Assembly: GCF_001542405.1 (NCBI RefSeq)
Contig: NZ_LNCD01000070.1
Location: forward strand, 109,149-173,148
Source of the DNA: Rhizobium altiplani
Lineage (GTDB): Bacteria; Pseudomonadota; Alphaproteobacteria; Rhizobiales; Rhizobiaceae
Direction of reading: 5' to 3'
Length of the DNA stretch: 64,000 bases
A program made the position numbers and the translations under genes. The notes under the pieces are model-generated. The model ran no database searches. It saw only the letters and a list, made by a program, of their open reading frames with translations, and had not been told where the DNA came from. Below are positions 45,355-55,400 of the stretch, piece after piece. Numbering within the stretch: the first letter of the stretch is position 1; the number at the start of each line of letters is the position of its first letter.

Positions 45355-46626
45355 TCACGCTTTTTCGCGGTCGATCGCGCGCCAACCGATGTCGCGGCGG
45401 CAGAAGCCATTGTCCCAATCGACCTTGTCGAGGAGCGCATAGGCACGCGTATGCGCCTCGCCAACCGTCTTCCCTGTGGCGGTGACGTTCAGCACGCGGC
45501 CACCCGTTGCGACCAGCGCTCCGTCCTTGAGCGCTGTTCCGGCATGAAACACCTTGGCGCCCTCGCCCGCTTCCGGGATATGGCGGATCGGCGTGTCCTT
45601 GTCGTAGGAGCCCGGATAGCCCTCCGATGCCATGACGACCGTCAGAGCCGGATCATCCGTCCATTCGGCGGACACCTGATCGAGCGTCCCGGTGGCGGTG
45701 GCGTGGAGAAGCGGCAGAAGATCGTTCTTCAGACGCATCATCAGCACCTGGCACTCGGGATCGCCGAAGCGGACATTGTACTCGATAAGCTCGGGGCCCT
45801 TGGCGGTGATCATCAGACCGGCAAAGAAGACGCCGGAGAAGGGATAGCCGCTCTCGGCCATGCCGCGCATGGTCGGCTCGATGATTTCCTTCATCGTGCG
45901 CTCGACCATCTCTTTGGTCATCACGGGCGCCGGGGAATAGGCGCCCATGCCGCCAGTATTCGGGCCGGTATCGCCCTCGCCCACCCGCTTGTGATCCTGG
46001 GCGGTTGCGAGCGGCAGGACATGCATGCCGTCGCAGAGGCAGAAGAAGCTCGCTTCCTCGCCATCGAGATAGGCTTCGATAACGACCTCGGCGCCAGCGG
46101 CACCGAAGGCACCCTCGAAGCAACCGTCGACGGCAGCAAGCGCCTCATCAACGGTCATGGCAACAGTCACACCCTTGCCGGCAGCAAGGCCATCCGCCTT
46201 GACGACGATCGGGGCGCCCTGCTGGCGAATATAGGCCTTCGCCTTCGGCGGGTTGTTGAAGCGCTGATAGGCGCCGGTCGGAATGTCGTAGCGGGCGCAG
46301 ATATCCTTGGTGAAGCCCTTCGAACCCTCGAGCTGGGCTGCCGCTGCCGATGGGCCGAAGACTGCAAAGCCTGCAGCGCGCAGCTTGTCAGCAATGCCGG
46401 CGACGAGCGGCGCTTCCGGGCCAACCACGACGAAGTCGATCGCCTTGTCCTTGCAGAAGGCAAGGATGGCATCATGATCGTCGACATTGACGGCAACCAG
46501 GGTCGCGTGGTCGGCAATGCCGGGATTTCCGGGCGCGGCGTAGAATTCCGTCATGAGAGGCGATTGCGCCAGCTTCCAGGCCAATGCGTGCTCGCGCCCA
46601 CCCGATCCGATCAACAGAACCTTCAT
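45355..46626 (-). CDS. purD: Phosphoribosylamine-glycine ligase
   Basis: This 423-residue ATP-grasp enzyme joins glycine to phosphoribosylamine, the second step of purine synthesis. The N-terminal [17 protein letters not shown], the ATP-grasp loop [30 protein letters not shown] and the metal-binding [13 protein letters not shown] are all present. The length is normal. It lies downstream of the DUF2207 gene on the same strand, separated by about 150 bases that contain four short hairpin repeats. Those repeats would lie in the 5' leader of purD if the two genes are co-transcribed. Confidence 0.97.
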   Translation of the reverse strand: MKVLLIGSGGREHALAWKLAQSPLMTEFYAAPGNPGIADHATLVAVNVDDHDAILAFCKDKAIDFVVVGPEAPLVAGIADKLRAAGFAVFGPSAAAAQLEGSKGFTKDICARYDIPTGAYQRFNNPPKAKAYIRQQGAPIVVKADGLAAGKGVTVAMTVDEALAAVDGCFEGAFGAAGAEVVIEAYLDGEEASFFCLCDGMHVLPLATAQDHKRVGEGDTGPNTGGMGAYSPAPVMTKEMVERTMKEIIEPTMRGMAESGYPFSGVFFAGLMITAKGPELIEYNVRFGDPECQVLMMRLKNDLLPLLHATATGTLDQVSAEWTDDPALTVVMASEGYPGSYDKDTPIRHIPEAGEGAKVFHAGTALKDGALVATGGRVLNVTATGKTVGEAHTRAYALLDKVDWDNGFCRRDIGWRAIDREKA

Positions 46627-46677
46627 GCCCGTCCCTTTCGCGTTTCCGTCTGGCGGTTAAGGGGAGAGCGTCGAAAG

Positions 46678-46768
46678 GTCAAGCAGGAATGCTTGCCCGG
46701 GGTCAAGCAGGAATGCTTGCCACGTCAAGCGGAGCGCTTGACCGGGGGGCTCAAGCAGGAATGCTTGA
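46678..46768. repeat. Four short palindromic hairpin repeats upstream of purD
   Basis: Four units with arms CAAGCA/TGCTTG around GGAA, or CAAGCG/CGCTTG around GAG in copy 3, lie at 46680-46695, 46704-46719, 46726-46740 and 46752-46767. Copies 1 and 2 are identical over 20 bases. In copies 3 and 4 the outer bases change as pairs (GTC..GAC versus CTC..GAG), so pairing is conserved by compensating changes. The array lies between the stop of the DUF2207 gene and the purD start. It could act as RNA hairpins or as repeated protein-binding sites. Confidence 0.9.
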
Positions 46769-46775
46769 GGACGCC

Positions 46776-48719
46776 TTACCAGCCGCCGCCACCGCCACCA
46801 CCACCCCCGCCGCCGGAAAAGCCGCCCGACGAGCCGCCGCCGGAAAAGCCGGAGGACGAACTGGACGGCGGAGCCGGAATGGTGGAGGCGATCGTCGAGG
46901 CCATGGACGAGGAGAAGCCACCGATGCGATCGGAGAAATTGCCGCTGCCAAAATTGCCGGAATACCATGAGGGAGCGTAGGCAGCCGCCGCTCCCGCTGC
47001 GGCTACCGCAAGCCATGTCTCGAAGGCACGCGACCATGGCTTTTCGACGCCGAGCGCCACGGCATAGGGCAGCAGTTTCTCGAAATGCTGGGGCGACATC
47101 TCAGGGGCGCCCGCCATGTTCATGCGGTCCTTTTCGGCCAGCGTCATGTACTGGCGCAGACCGTCGATGCCATCCATCAGCTTGGCCCCGAGCGGGGTCG
47201 GCGCACCCATGATGAAGACGTAGAGCAGGTTCAGGAGAATGATGCCGCCGATCGCAAACAACATCGGCGTCTCGTGGAGTTCGACCAGCGAGGAGAACAG
47301 TGCCAAAACCAGCGACGAGACGATGCTGAAGCCGATGAAGACAGCAATGGCGATCGCGATCACCGACATGATCTTCGCGCCGAGCGATCTGCCGGGGCGG
47401 AACGACTTGGCGAAGCCAGCGACGAACACCGAGATGAAGACGACGACGCCAATCGGAATGATCATCAGGGCGATCGCATCGGGTTCCAGCGTTCCGAAGA
47501 CGAAGAGGGCCACCAATGAAGCGGCGCTGAGCGCTATGCCGCCGGTCGTGTAGCCGGCATTCGCGTTGTAGTACTTGCCGCGGTGCTCGCGCTCGATAGC
47601 TGTGCGGAAGCTGTCGCCGACTGATTTCACCTTCGTTCCGTTCGCTTCATCGATCGTCAGCGAGCCCTTGGCTCCGACTGAGTTAAGCAGGCTGGCTTCC
47701 CCTGCTTCCAGCTTCTCCTTGCCGACCGGCTTGTCGGTGCGGCGGATGACGATCGCGTTCTTGAGGTCCTCCAGCACGACAAAGCCGCGCACCGCGAGAT
47801 TGAGGGCCGTTGCCGACAGCGCCGTCCAGCCCTGCCCGGAGAAGCCGCGATTGTCGATGTAGTTCACCAGCGCCGGCGAGATTCCATCAGGCGGATCCCA
47901 GCGCGGCACCAGCACGCCACGCGCCGGGTCACGGCCGACCTTCAGCCAGGAGCGCGTGTAATAGAGGAAGACCAGAATGAGACCGCCAAAGCCGAGGAAG
48001 TAATCGCGGTTGTCGCTGAGCCACCAGCGCCGCTCATCGTCAGCGCTCGGCGGATTGATCGAGCCCTTCGGCATCTTGACTGCGATCGTCAGCCCTTCGC
48101 CTGCGTTCAGCGCCCGGGTCGTCGAAAACAACAGTCGACTTCCGCCGCCTGAAATCTTTGCATTCCTGTCCGTCGCGCCCTGCGGGCCGGTGAAGAAAGC
48201 AGTATCGATCGAGCTGACGCCATCTGGAAGGTTCACCGTCGCCGTCGCCATCAGGATCGGGAAGATCCAACCATTGCCGGTTACGTTCCAGTAGAGTTCG
48301 TCGTGATCGTCGAAGTAGCGGATCTGGCGATTGGTGCGGTAGGTGAAGACATACTCGTGCCGGCCATAGCTCACGGTAACGTCTTCCGAGCCGGCATAGA
48401 TGCGGATGCCGCCGCTGATGGATTCGGTGTGCCAGGGCTCGTCGCGGCCATCGCGCTTGACCGCGATGACGTCGAAATCGACTCGGCGGAGGCGGCCCTT
48501 TTCATCCTGATAAGTCAGCGGAAAATCGCGGAAGATGCCACGCCGAATGCGGCTGCCTTCGGCGGTAACTGATATCGTCTCCGTCACCGTCATCGCGCCG
48601 CTCTTCTCCAGCGCAATGTTTGACGCGAAGGCGTTGATCACCTCCGCAGCGATGGCGCCACGCGCCGCAAGCATCAGAAACAGAACGAAGCAAAGGCCGG
48701 AAAGCCGTCGGATCATCAT
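46776..48719 (-). CDS. DUF2207 family membrane protein with Gly-rich tail
   Basis: This is a 647-residue protein. A signal peptide lies at about 1-25 ([20 protein letters not shown]). The N-terminal DUF2207 beta domain (about 26-235) contains [24 protein letters not shown] strands. A membrane helix sits near 237-255 ([20 protein letters not shown]), with further helices at about 400-490. The C-terminus is low complexity, with [20 protein letters not shown] and a final run of Gly ending in Trp. DUF2207 proteins often partner with LemA; here lemA lies two genes upstream. The function is unknown, but it looks like an envelope protein. Confidence 0.88.
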   Translation of the reverse strand: MMIRRLSGLCFVLFLMLAARGAIAAEVINAFASNIALEKSGAMTVTETISVTAEGSRIRRGIFRDFPLTYQDEKGRLRRVDFDVIAVKRDGRDEPWHTESISGGIRIYAGSEDVTVSYGRHEYVFTYRTNRQIRYFDDHDELYWNVTGNGWIFPILMATATVNLPDGVSSIDTAFFTGPQGATDRNAKISGGGSRLLFSTTRALNAGEGLTIAVKMPKGSINPPSADDERRWWLSDNRDYFLGFGGLILVFLYYTRSWLKVGRDPARGVLVPRWDPPDGISPALVNYIDNRGFSGQGWTALSATALNLAVRGFVVLEDLKNAIVIRRTDKPVGKEKLEAGEASLLNSVGAKGSLTIDEANGTKVKSVGDSFRTAIEREHRGKYYNANAGYTTGGIALSAASLVALFVFGTLEPDAIALMIIPIGVVVFISVFVAGFAKSFRPGRSLGAKIMSVIAIAIAVFIGFSIVSSLVLALFSSLVELHETPMLFAIGGIILLNLLYVFIMGAPTPLGAKLMDGIDGLRQYMTLAEKDRMNMAGAPEMSPQHFEKLLPYAVALGVEKPWSRAFETWLAVAAAGAAAAYAPSWYSGNFGSGNFSDRIGGFSSSMASTIASTIPAPPSSSSSGFSGGGSSGGFSGGGGGGGGGGGW

Positions 48720-48757
48720 ACCCCTCGCCTGCGGCGTCCTGGCCGCGTCAGATAATG

Positions 48758-50017
48758 TCAGCTCTCATCGGCATAAGTCACGCCAAGCCCGGCCAGTGTC
48801 CGCCAATAGGCCGGGAAGGTCTTGCCGACGCAGTCCGGATCAAGGATCGTTATGCCCGCGATCTTCAGACCGGCGAGCGCAAAGCTCATGGCGATGCGGT
48901 GGTCGGCGAAGGTATCGATCTTGGCAGGCAGACGCTGTCCGGCGAGCGAGGGATCGGACTGGACAATCAGATCGTCGCCTTCCTCGTGAGCGAGACCCGG
49001 GCGGATCTGCGTCAGGCCGGTCGAGACGGCGCGGATGCGATCGCATTCCTTGACGCGCAGATTGGCGATGCCGACGAAGCGGACCGGCGTCTCATTGAAG
49101 GCGGCGAGCACAGCAAGGGTCGGAACCGCATCCTGCATCTGCGAGCCGTCGATAACCGCGGGAAGATGCGGGAACTGGGCGATCAGGTCATAGGCCTTCG
49201 CGTCCGGCTGCGTGAACGCGCCGTTTGCAACGCCGAGGTCGATCTTGCCTGATGTCAGCACCTCCGCAGCCCAGAGGTAGGTCGCGGCAGAGGCGTCGGG
49301 CTCGACCACGAAATCTGCTGCCGCGTAGCCGGTCGGCTCGACGCGCCAGGTCACCGCGCTCGTCTTCTCGACCTTGGCGCCGAAGGCGCGCATCGCCGCT
49401 GTGGTCAGATCGATGTAGCCGAGCGCGCCGATGTCCTCGCCTAGCAGTTCGATCGTCACCGCCCTGTCGCCGCCAGCAGCCATCATGAGCAGCGCCGAGA
49501 CATATTGGCTCGACAGGCCGCCATCGATCTGGATGCGGCTCGCCTCAAAACGGCCAGTGCCCTTGACGGTGACCGGCGGGCAGCCGGTTTCGGTCGACGC
49601 GTCGATGCCGAGCGAACGCAGTGCATCGACCAGCGGACCGATCGGGCGCTTGCGCATGTGCTGGTCGCCGTCGACGACGACGGTGCCATCCACCAGGGCG
49701 GCAGCGGCCGTGAGGAAGCGCGTCGCCGTTCCGGCGTTGCCGAGGAAAAGCGGCACCTGCGGCGGCAGCAGCTTGCCGCTGCCCGTGACGACAAAGCTCG
49801 TATCATCCGGCTCTTCGATGATGACACCCATGGCGCGGAGAGCGTCGGCCATATAGCGCGTGTCGTCGCTCTTCAAAGCGCCGGTCAGGCGGCTCGTGCC
49901 CTTGGCGAGACCTGCCAGGAGCAGCGCGCGGTTGGTGATCGATTTCGAGCCGGGCGGGACGGCGCGACCTGTCAGCGGCTTGTCCGGCGGGATGATGGTG
50001 AGCTTGTCTTTACTCAT
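48758..50017 (-). CDS. aroA: 3-phosphoshikimate 1-carboxyvinyltransferase (EPSP synthase, class I-type motifs)
   Basis: This 419-residue enzyme joins phosphoenolpyruvate to shikimate 3-phosphate. Active-site segments match the E. coli class I form: [15 protein letters not shown] (Lys/Ser/Arg), [51 protein letters not shown] and [10 protein letters not shown]. The residue equivalent to E. coli Pro101 is Phe. The better-known Agrobacterium CP4 enzyme is class II, with GNAAT in place of GNAGT, so this is a different type. It sits between lemA and the DUF2207 gene. The ATG at 50017 gives [10 protein letters not shown]. Confidence 0.93.
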   Translation of the reverse strand: MSKDKLTIIPPDKPLTGRAVPPGSKSITNRALLLAGLAKGTSRLTGALKSDDTRYMADALRAMGVIIEEPDDTSFVVTGSGKLLPPQVPLFLGNAGTATRFLTAAAALVDGTVVVDGDQHMRKRPIGPLVDALRSLGIDASTETGCPPVTVKGTGRFEASRIQIDGGLSSQYVSALLMMAAGGDRAVTIELLGEDIGALGYIDLTTAAMRAFGAKVEKTSAVTWRVEPTGYAAADFVVEPDASAATYLWAAEVLTSGKIDLGVANGAFTQPDAKAYDLIAQFPHLPAVIDGSQMQDAVPTLAVLAAFNETPVRFVGIANLRVKECDRIRAVSTGLTQIRPGLAHEEGDDLIVQSDPSLAGQRLPAKIDTFADHRIAMSFALAGLKIAGITILDPDCVGKTFPAYWRTLAGLGVTYADES

Positions 50018-50109
50018 TGCCTGTCTTTTCCGTCTTTGCGCGAGGGCCACATCAGGCCACGATCATGCCCTGCTCATAGCAGTTTTTACGCAAAGGCAAA
50101 TGGCGGATA

Positions 50110-50661
50110 TCAGAACTTTACGGTCGGAACGGCGCGATCCGCTTCGTTGGTTATCTCGAAATAGTCCCGCTTCTGGAACCCGAACTGGCCAGCGACAAGG
50201 TTGGAGGGGAAGCTTTCGACCCTGACATTCAGATCACGGGCGGCGCCATTGTAATAACGGCGGGCCATCTGGATTTCGCTTTCCATCGTCTCCAGCGAGG
50301 TCTGCAACTCGCGGAAATTCTCGTTTGCCTTCAGGTCGGGATAGGCTTCGGCGAGTGCCAGCAGACGTCCAAGCGCCTGGCCGAGCAGGCCTTCTGCCTG
50401 AGCGCGACCGGCGACGTCGCCCGTCGGAACCGATTGCGCCTTATTGCGGAGGGCAACGACCTCTTCGAGTGTCGTCTTCTCGTGGGCGGCATAGCCCTTG
50501 ACCGTCTCGATCAGGTTCGGGATCAGGTCGGCGCGGCGCTTCAGCTGCACATCGATACCGGACCAGGCTTCCTCGGCCATCTGCCGCGCGCGAACAAGGC
50601 CGTTGTAGACAAAGACGGCATAGAGCGCGACCAGAACAATAAGGCCAAGAATTGCATACAT
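50110..50661 (-). CDS. lemA: LemA family protein
   Basis: This 183-residue protein has one N-terminal membrane helix (AILGLIVLVALYAVFVYNGL). A long helical LemA domain follows, with RARQMAEEAWSGIDVQLKRR, ADLIPNLIETVKGYAAHE, LAEAYPDLKANENFRELQ and RYYNGAARDLNVRVESFPSN. LemA proteins are envelope-anchored with poorly known function and frequently pair with DUF2207 proteins, as here (two genes downstream). No regulator is evident. It is probably co-transcribed with aroA, which starts 92 bases later. Confidence 0.93.
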   Translation of the reverse strand: MYAILGLIVLVALYAVFVYNGLVRARQMAEEAWSGIDVQLKRRADLIPNLIETVKGYAAHEKTTLEEVVALRNKAQSVPTGDVAGRAQAEGLLGQALGRLLALAEAYPDLKANENFRELQTSLETMESEIQMARRYYNGAARDLNVRVESFPSNLVAGQFGFQKRDYFEITNEADRAVPTVKF

Positions 50662-50869
50662 TCGCGAATCCCCCGCAACGACCGAAAGTATGCCCGGAGA
50701 CTATGCGGGTTACCGCAGATTGTCATCCCGCTTTCCGGCCCTCTTTCGGGGCAATCACTGGACGGGGTAGTGAAAAATCACGATACCGTCGCACCGGCCG
50801 AAGCCTTATTTTCACTCTGCACGTTGAACTAGCGTGCATACGCAAACTGCGACAAGGATCATTCAGACC

Positions 50870-50986
50870 ATGAGCGCGTTTATTTTCCTGCTCAACATAC
50901 TGGCCATCGCAACGTACTTTTTCCTCCAAAGCAAGGCTCGTCCGGTGGAACGCCGCGTCGAGATCAGAAGCGACGAGCGCCGCTGA
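50870..50986 (+). CDS. Small membrane protein (38 residues)
   Basis: ATG at 50870 to TGA at 50986. The sequence has one membrane helix (SAFIFLLNILAIATYFFLQS, residues 2-21) followed by a highly charged tail (KARPVERRVEIRSDERR). AAGGA lies about eleven bases upstream of the ATG. It lies between divergent lemA and convergent glyQ, with ten bases to the glyQ stop. The helix-then-charged-tail layout is that of many real small membrane proteins, but I do not recognise a family. Confidence 0.5.
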   Translation: MSAFIFLLNILAIATYFFLQSKARPVERRVEIRSDERR

Positions 50987-50996
50987 CTGCCGCTCT

Positions 50997-51956
50997 TCAA
51001 GCGGCGGCTTTCGCCAAGTTGACCCCACCCGCATCCGTCTGCAGGAAGGCCTCACCGCAGGCCTTCGCCAGCGTCCGCACACGCAGGATGTAGCTCTGAC
51101 GCTCGGTAACCGAGATGACGCCGCGCGCATCCAGCAGATTGAAAACGTGTGACGCCTTGATGCACTGATCGTAAGCCGGGAAGACGCACTTGTGCAGCTT
51201 CTGGTTATCGCTGTCGCCAGGAGCGCCGGCGGCGAGAAGCGCCTGGCATTCCTTTTCGGCATCGATGAAGTGGCGATGCAGCATTTCCGTATTGGCGTAT
51301 TCGAAATTGTGGCGAGAATATTCCTGTTCGGCCTGTAGGAAGACATCGCCGTAGCTGATCTTCTCGTCGCCTTCGCGGCCGTTGAAGTTCAGGTCGTACA
51401 CGTTGTCGACGCCCTGCACATACATCGCCAGACGCTCGAGACCATAGGTCAACTCGCCCGCGACGGGCGAACATTCGATACCGCAGACCTGCTGGAAATA
51501 AGTAAACTGCGACACTTCCATGCCATCGCACCAGCATTCCCAGCCGAGACCCCAGGCACCGAGCGTCGGGCTTTCCCAGTCGTCCTCGACAAAACGGATG
51601 TCGTGCAGCAGCGGATCGAGGCCGATCGCAGCCAGCGAGCCGAGATAGAGCTCCTGCAGGTTCGACGGATTCGGCTTCAGGATGACCTGGTACTGATAAT
51701 AGTGCTGCAGACGGTTCGGGTTCTCGCCGTAGCGGCCGTCCGACGGGCGGCGCGACGGCTGCACATAGGCGGCCTTCCACGGCTTGGGGCCGAGCGCGCG
51801 CAGCGTCGTTGCCGGGTGGAACGTGCCGGCACCGACCTCCATGTCGTAAGGCTGCAGCACCGCACAACCCTTGTCCGCCCAATAATTATGGAGCGTGAGG
51901 ATCAGCGCCTGGAACGAGCGCTTCGGGTTCATGTGGTCGGGAATTGCTGCAGACAT
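50997..51956 (-). CDS. glyQ: Glycyl-tRNA synthetase alpha subunit
   Basis: This 319-residue class II catalytic subunit activates glycine and partners with Gly[21 protein letters not shown], the motif 2 region [20 protein letters not shown] and the motif 3 region [20 protein letters not shown] are all present. The ATG at 51956 ([10 protein letters not shown]) was preferred over the one eight codons upstream. The beta subunit gene glyS is about 11.5 kb away in this window and on the opposite strand, an unusual split. The neighbours on the upstream side are a small membrane protein and an S49 peptidase. Confidence 0.96.
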   Translation of the reverse strand: MSAAIPDHMNPKRSFQALILTLHNYWADKGCAVLQPYDMEVGAGTFHPATTLRALGPKPWKAAYVQPSRRPSDGRYGENPNRLQHYYQYQVILKPNPSNLQELYLGSLAAIGLDPLLHDIRFVEDDWESPTLGAWGLGWECWCDGMEVSQFTYFQQVCGIECSPVAGELTYGLERLAMYVQGVDNVYDLNFNGREGDEKISYGDVFLQAEQEYSRHNFEYANTEMLHRHFIDAEKECQALLAAGAPGDSDNQKLHKCVFPAYDQCIKASHVFNLLDARGVISVTERQSYILRVRTLAKACGEAFLQTDAGGVNLAKAAA

Positions 51957-52034
51957 GGAACGGCTTCCGAATTCGTACAAAAAGTGTGCGGACAGGTGCC
52001 ACGCCGCGCCAGACGGGTCAAGGCTTTTGCGGCC

Positions 52035-52229
52035 CTACTCGTCCTCGTCCTTCTTCAGATGATATTCGCCGGTGACCGGATCCTTGACCAGCGTGCCGAT
52101 GGCGCCCGTCTGGCGCTCCTTCTCGGCACGCCGGGATCGCTCGGCGAGCCGCTGTGCATCGGCAACGAAGCGGCGGTAGAGAAGCCAGGCTCCGACCACC
52201 AGCACGATGATGATTATCAGTTGCGGCAT
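52035..52229 (-). CDS. Small membrane protein (64 residues)
   Basis: This protein has one N-terminal membrane helix (LIIIIVLVVGAWLLYRRF, residues 4-21). A basic segment AERSRRAEKERQTG follows, and then an acidic-ended tail with VKDPVTGEYHLKKDEDE, a PVTGEY phrase seen in other small alphaproteobacterial membrane proteins. The function is unknown. It lies between the S49 peptidase gene, which ends 19 bases upstream, and glyQ, all on the same strand, so it may be co-transcribed with the peptidase. Confidence 0.75.
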   Translation of the reverse strand: MPQLIIIIVLVVGAWLLYRRFVADAQRLAERSRRAEKERQTGAIGTLVKDPVTGEYHLKKDEDE

Positions 52230-52248
52230 AATGCCAGCCTTTTATCCC

Positions 52249-53109
52249 TCAGAGCCCGTAGCGGCTCCACAATGCCTTCTCCTCGGCGGCCTCGACAAGT
52301 CCAGTCGCAAGGCCAGCTCCGGCGCCTTCCAAGTTGGCTGACGATATACCCGGAATGCGCCTTCCGAAAAGGCCGCGCGCGGGCATCACTAGCTCGAGCT
52401 TGGTTTTCGCCCCATAGCGACGCTTCAGCTCCTGCCGCATGTCGCCGAGCCCGTCGATGAGGCCGAGTTCGAGACCACGCGTGCCGGTCCAGAAAAGTCC
52501 GGAGAAGACCACTTCGTCGCTCTTCAGCTTTCCGGCGCGGCGTTCACGAACCATGGAGATGAAGACCTGATGAATCTCCAGCTGCAGGGTCTTCAGGTAT
52601 TCGATGTCCTTTTCCTTCTCGGGCTGGAACGGATCAAGGATTACCTTGTTTTCCCCGGCCGTGTAGACGCGGCGCTCTACGCCGATCTTCTTTAAGAGTT
52701 CGGGAAAGCCAAAGCCGCCGGAGACGACACCGATCGAGCCGACGATGGAGGTGGGGTCGGCAATGATTTCGTCGCCAGCAAGAGCGATCATGTAACCGCC
52801 GGATGCCGCAACATCCTCGACGAAGACGAGAACCTTCTTCTGCTTTTCACGCGCAAGATCGCGAATGCGCGCGAAGACGAGCCGCGACTGGACCGGGGAG
52901 CCGCCGGGTGAATTAAGCGAGATGGCGACCGCCGGCGCATCCTTGAAGCTGAAAGCCTTTTCGAGGACCTGTGCAGTTGCGGCGAGATTGAGGGTCGGCC
53001 GGAACTGGCTTCCGCCGCTCATGATCGGACCGTGAAGTCGAACGACGGGGATGACCACGCCTTCCTTGCGGAACCGCTTCGGCAGCAACCTCTTCAAAAA
53101 TCCGGCCAT
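52249..53109 (-). CDS. S49 family peptidase (SppA/SohB-like)
   Basis: This 286-residue ClpP-fold serine protease is probably a signal-peptide or membrane-fragment peptidase. The catalytic Ser is in DVAASGGYMIALAGDEI. The likely general-base Lys is in TAGENKVILDPFQ, about 50 residues later. SLNSPGGSPVQS and PTSIVGSIGVVSGG are further family marks. There is no N-terminal membrane helix in this version, so it may be cytosolic or membrane-peripheral. It is followed by the 64-residue membrane protein and glyQ. Confidence 0.88.
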   Translation of the reverse strand: MAGFLKRLLPKRFRKEGVVIPVVRLHGPIMSGGSQFRPTLNLAATAQVLEKAFSFKDAPAVAISLNSPGGSPVQSRLVFARIRDLAREKQKKVLVFVEDVAASGGYMIALAGDEIIADPTSIVGSIGVVSGGFGFPELLKKIGVERRVYTAGENKVILDPFQPEKEKDIEYLKTLQLEIHQVFISMVRERRAGKLKSDEVVFSGLFWTGTRGLELGLIDGLGDMRQELKRRYGAKTKLELVMPARGLFGRRIPGISSANLEGAGAGLATGLVEAAEEKALWSRYGL

Positions 53110-53216
53110 TTTCCATCCTTTGCGACAAGATCAGCGAACGTCTTCCATGTATGCAACGGCGCGACAAACGCAATGGCCGGCGCAGAAAACATCTGCCACT
53201 TCAGAATTCTTGTTGC

Positions 53217-53237
53217 GAATGACTTGCATTATCATTC
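53217..53237. promoter_or_regulatory. Fur/Mur-like palindrome upstream of mntH
   Basis: GAATGA and TCATTC are separated by nine bases, about 43 bases before the mntH start. An AT-rich palindrome of this type is what Fur-family regulators bind. In alphaproteobacteria the manganese-responsive member Mur controls mntH, so this is a good candidate Mur box. Confidence 0.5.
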
Positions 53238-53279
53238 TAATCAGACATACTGGCCGCATTGATAGTAGGCGGACACTGC

Positions 53280-54620
53280 ATGGACATCGTAAATCCGAAC
53301 GCAAAGACCGGCTGGCGACACGAGCGCGAAGAGGCATCGCTTTCCGATGTCTACCGTTCCGTCCAGACGCACAAGCATGGCACACGTTGGCGACGGATCG
53401 CTGCGTTCCTCGGACCCGGCTACATGGTTGCCGTCGGCTATATGGACCCCGGCAACTGGGCAACCTCGCTCGCCGGTGGATCGAAGTTCGGCTATGCGCT
53501 GCTGACCGTTGCTCTGCTGTCCAACCTGATGGCGATCGTTTTGCAGTCGCTCTGTGCGCGCCTTGCCATCGGTTCCGGTCGCGACCTCGCCCAGGCCTGC
53601 CGCGACGCCTTCCCGAAATATGTTTCCGTGCCGCTTTGGGCCTTTGCCGAAGTCGCCATCATCGCCACCGACATTGCCGAAGTGATCGGCACGGCGATCG
53701 GCCTCAATCTGCTTTTCGGAATCCCACTCGAGCTCGGTGTGCTTATCACGTCGCTCGACGTATTCCTCATTCTCTATCTGCAGAAGATCGGCTTCCGCTG
53801 GGTGGAAGCCTTCGTGATCGCTCTGCTCGGTATCATTGCGGTGTGCTTCGGGGTGCAAATCTTCCTTGCCGATCCGGAATGGGGCGCCGTGATCCGGGGC
53901 TTCTTCCCGACGACCGAGATCGTCTCCAACCCCGAGATGCTCTACCTCGCGCTCGGCATTCTCGGCGCCACGGTGATGCCGCACAATCTCTATCTGCATT
54001 CCGGCATCGTCCAGACCCGCGCTTACGGCCATTCGGTGCCGGAGAAGCGCGAGGCGCTGACCTACGCCACGATCGACTCGACCATAGCGTTGTGCTTTGC
54101 GCTGCTGATCAACGCATCGATCCTGATCCTTGCAGCAGCCGCCTTCCATGCCAACGGCAAGACGGATGTCGTGGAACTGGGCGAAGCATCTGCGCTGCTC
54201 TCGCCGCTGCTCGGCCTGGCAATCGCGCCAACGCTCTTCGGCATCGCCTTGCTCTGCTGCGGCCTGAATTCGACGGTAACGGCAACCCTTGCCGGCCAGA
54301 TCGTCATGGAAGGCTTCTTGAAGATCCGGCTTCAGCCATGGGTTCGCCGCCTCATCACCCGCGCGATCGCCATCATTCCGGCCGCCTTCGTCACGATCTG
54401 GTATGGCGACCAAGGGACGGCGGAACTGCTGATCCTGACGCAGGTCGTGCTCAGCCTCCAGCTCTCCTTCGCCGTCTTCCCGCTGGTGATGTTTACCGCC
54501 AGCAAGGCGAAGATGGGTGCGCTGGTCGCCCCGCGCTGGCTGAGCGCCATCGCCTATGTGATCGCGGTCCTGATTGCCGGCCTGAACGTCAAGCTGCTGT
54601 TTGACTTCGTGACCGGCTAG
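53280..54620 (+). CDS. mntH: Nramp family manganese/divalent metal transporter
   Basis: This is a 446-residue proton-coupled metal importer with about eleven membrane helices. Helix 1 carries the metal-binding motif [20 protein letters not shown] (Asp-Pro-Gly-Asn). Helix 6 carries [16 protein letters not shown] (Met-Pro-His). Both are needed for Mn(II) transport. The N-terminus is cytosolic and charged ([16 protein letters not shown]). The ATG at 53280 gives [10 protein letters not shown]; another in-frame start seven codons upstream is less likely. A Fur/Mur-like palindrome lies upstream. It converges with the TrmN6-like gene, overlapping by four bases. Confidence 0.95.
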   Translation: MDIVNPNAKTGWRHEREEASLSDVYRSVQTHKHGTRWRRIAAFLGPGYMVAVGYMDPGNWATSLAGGSKFGYALLTVALLSNLMAIVLQSLCARLAIGSGRDLAQACRDAFPKYVSVPLWAFAEVAIIATDIAEVIGTAIGLNLLFGIPLELGVLITSLDVFLILYLQKIGFRWVEAFVIALLGIIAVCFGVQIFLADPEWGAVIRGFFPTTEIVSNPEMLYLALGILGATVMPHNLYLHSGIVQTRAYGHSVPEKREALTYATIDSTIALCFALLINASILILAAAAFHANGKTDVVELGEASALLSPLLGLAIAPTLFGIALLCCGLNSTVTATLAGQIVMEGFLKIRLQPWVRRLITRAIAIIPAAFVTIWYGDQGTAELLILTQVVLSLQLSFAVFPLVMFTASKAKMGALVAPRWLSAIAYVIAVLIAGLNVKLLFDFVTG

Positions 54621-55393
54621 CGCCTGGCATAGGCCGCCCGGCCATTGTTGAGATCGTCCACGAAGGGGGAGAATTTATGCGTCCCCTCCTCGTGCATGAT
54701 GAGTGGCGCGCGCAGCGAAAGCCGCGCGCGCGATCCTTTTATCGCCGTGACGAGGATGCGCACGGCGTTCTCGCCTTCGCGCGGATGGATTGCGGTCACC
54801 TCGATGCCGCCGAAACGGCGTCCGCAGGCATCGATGATTTCGGCGATCGATTCCGGCTTCGCAATCAAGGACAATTGTCCGCCGGGGATCATGATCGCCC
54901 CGGCCGTCCGCACCCAGCTTGCGAACAGTCCGTCCGTCATCGCATGCGCCTCCGCCTTCAAGGCATCGGGCGTCCGGCGATCGCCTGCATCGTTGAACGG
55001 CGGGTTCATGATGACATGATGGAAGCTCTCATCGACAAGACCGGCTTCGTTTCGCGCCTTCGCCCTTAGCGTCACATCCGCCTCGACGACTGAAACGCGG
55101 CCGGCCATATGCGCATTGTCAGGCAGGAGGATGCTGCGGCGCGCATAGTCAGCCATCTCGCCCGAGCGCTCGAAGAGCACGACTTCCGCGGCCGGCAGCC
55201 GTGACGCGACGGCCAAGCCTGCAGCACCCGCGCCGGCACCGAGATCGGCAACCTTGATCGGACGATCGTCGGCAACGAGCGCTGCGAGCAGCATTGCATC
55301 CATGCCGGAGCGATGCCCCCTGCCCTTCGGCTGCACCACATGGAACAGCCCCCGGTGAAAGGCATCTATGGTCTCGGCAACATCTTCCGTCAT
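54617..55393 (-). CDS. TrmN6-like tRNA (adenine-N6-)-methyltransferase family protein
   Basis: This 258-residue class I methyltransferase has the S-adenosylmethionine loop [18 protein letters not shown]. The catalytic Asn-Pro-Pro-Phe motif is in [10 protein letters not shown], which is typical of N6-adenine RNA methyltransferases. E. coli TrmN6 (YfiC) methylates A37 of tRNA-Val, so a tRNA role is inferred but the target is not proven. The ATG at 55393 ([10 protein letters not shown]) lies seven bases after the DUF2007 gene ends, so the two are probably coupled. Its stop overlaps the mntH stop. Confidence 0.85.
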   Translation of the reverse strand: MTEDVAETIDAFHRGLFHVVQPKGRGHRSGMDAMLLAALVADDRPIKVADLGAGAGAAGLAVASRLPAAEVVLFERSGEMADYARRSILLPDNAHMAGRVSVVEADVTLRAKARNEAGLVDESFHHVIMNPPFNDAGDRRTPDALKAEAHAMTDGLFASWVRTAGAIMIPGGQLSLIAKPESIAEIIDACGRRFGGIEVTAIHPREGENAVRILVTAIKGSRARLSLRAPLIMHEEGTHKFSPFVDDLNNGRAAYARR

Positions 55394-55400
55394 CAAAAGC

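Noticed and set aside
46678..46768. CRISPR array
   Set aside because: Units of 15-20 bases are separated by only a few bases, with no spacers of normal length and no cas genes.
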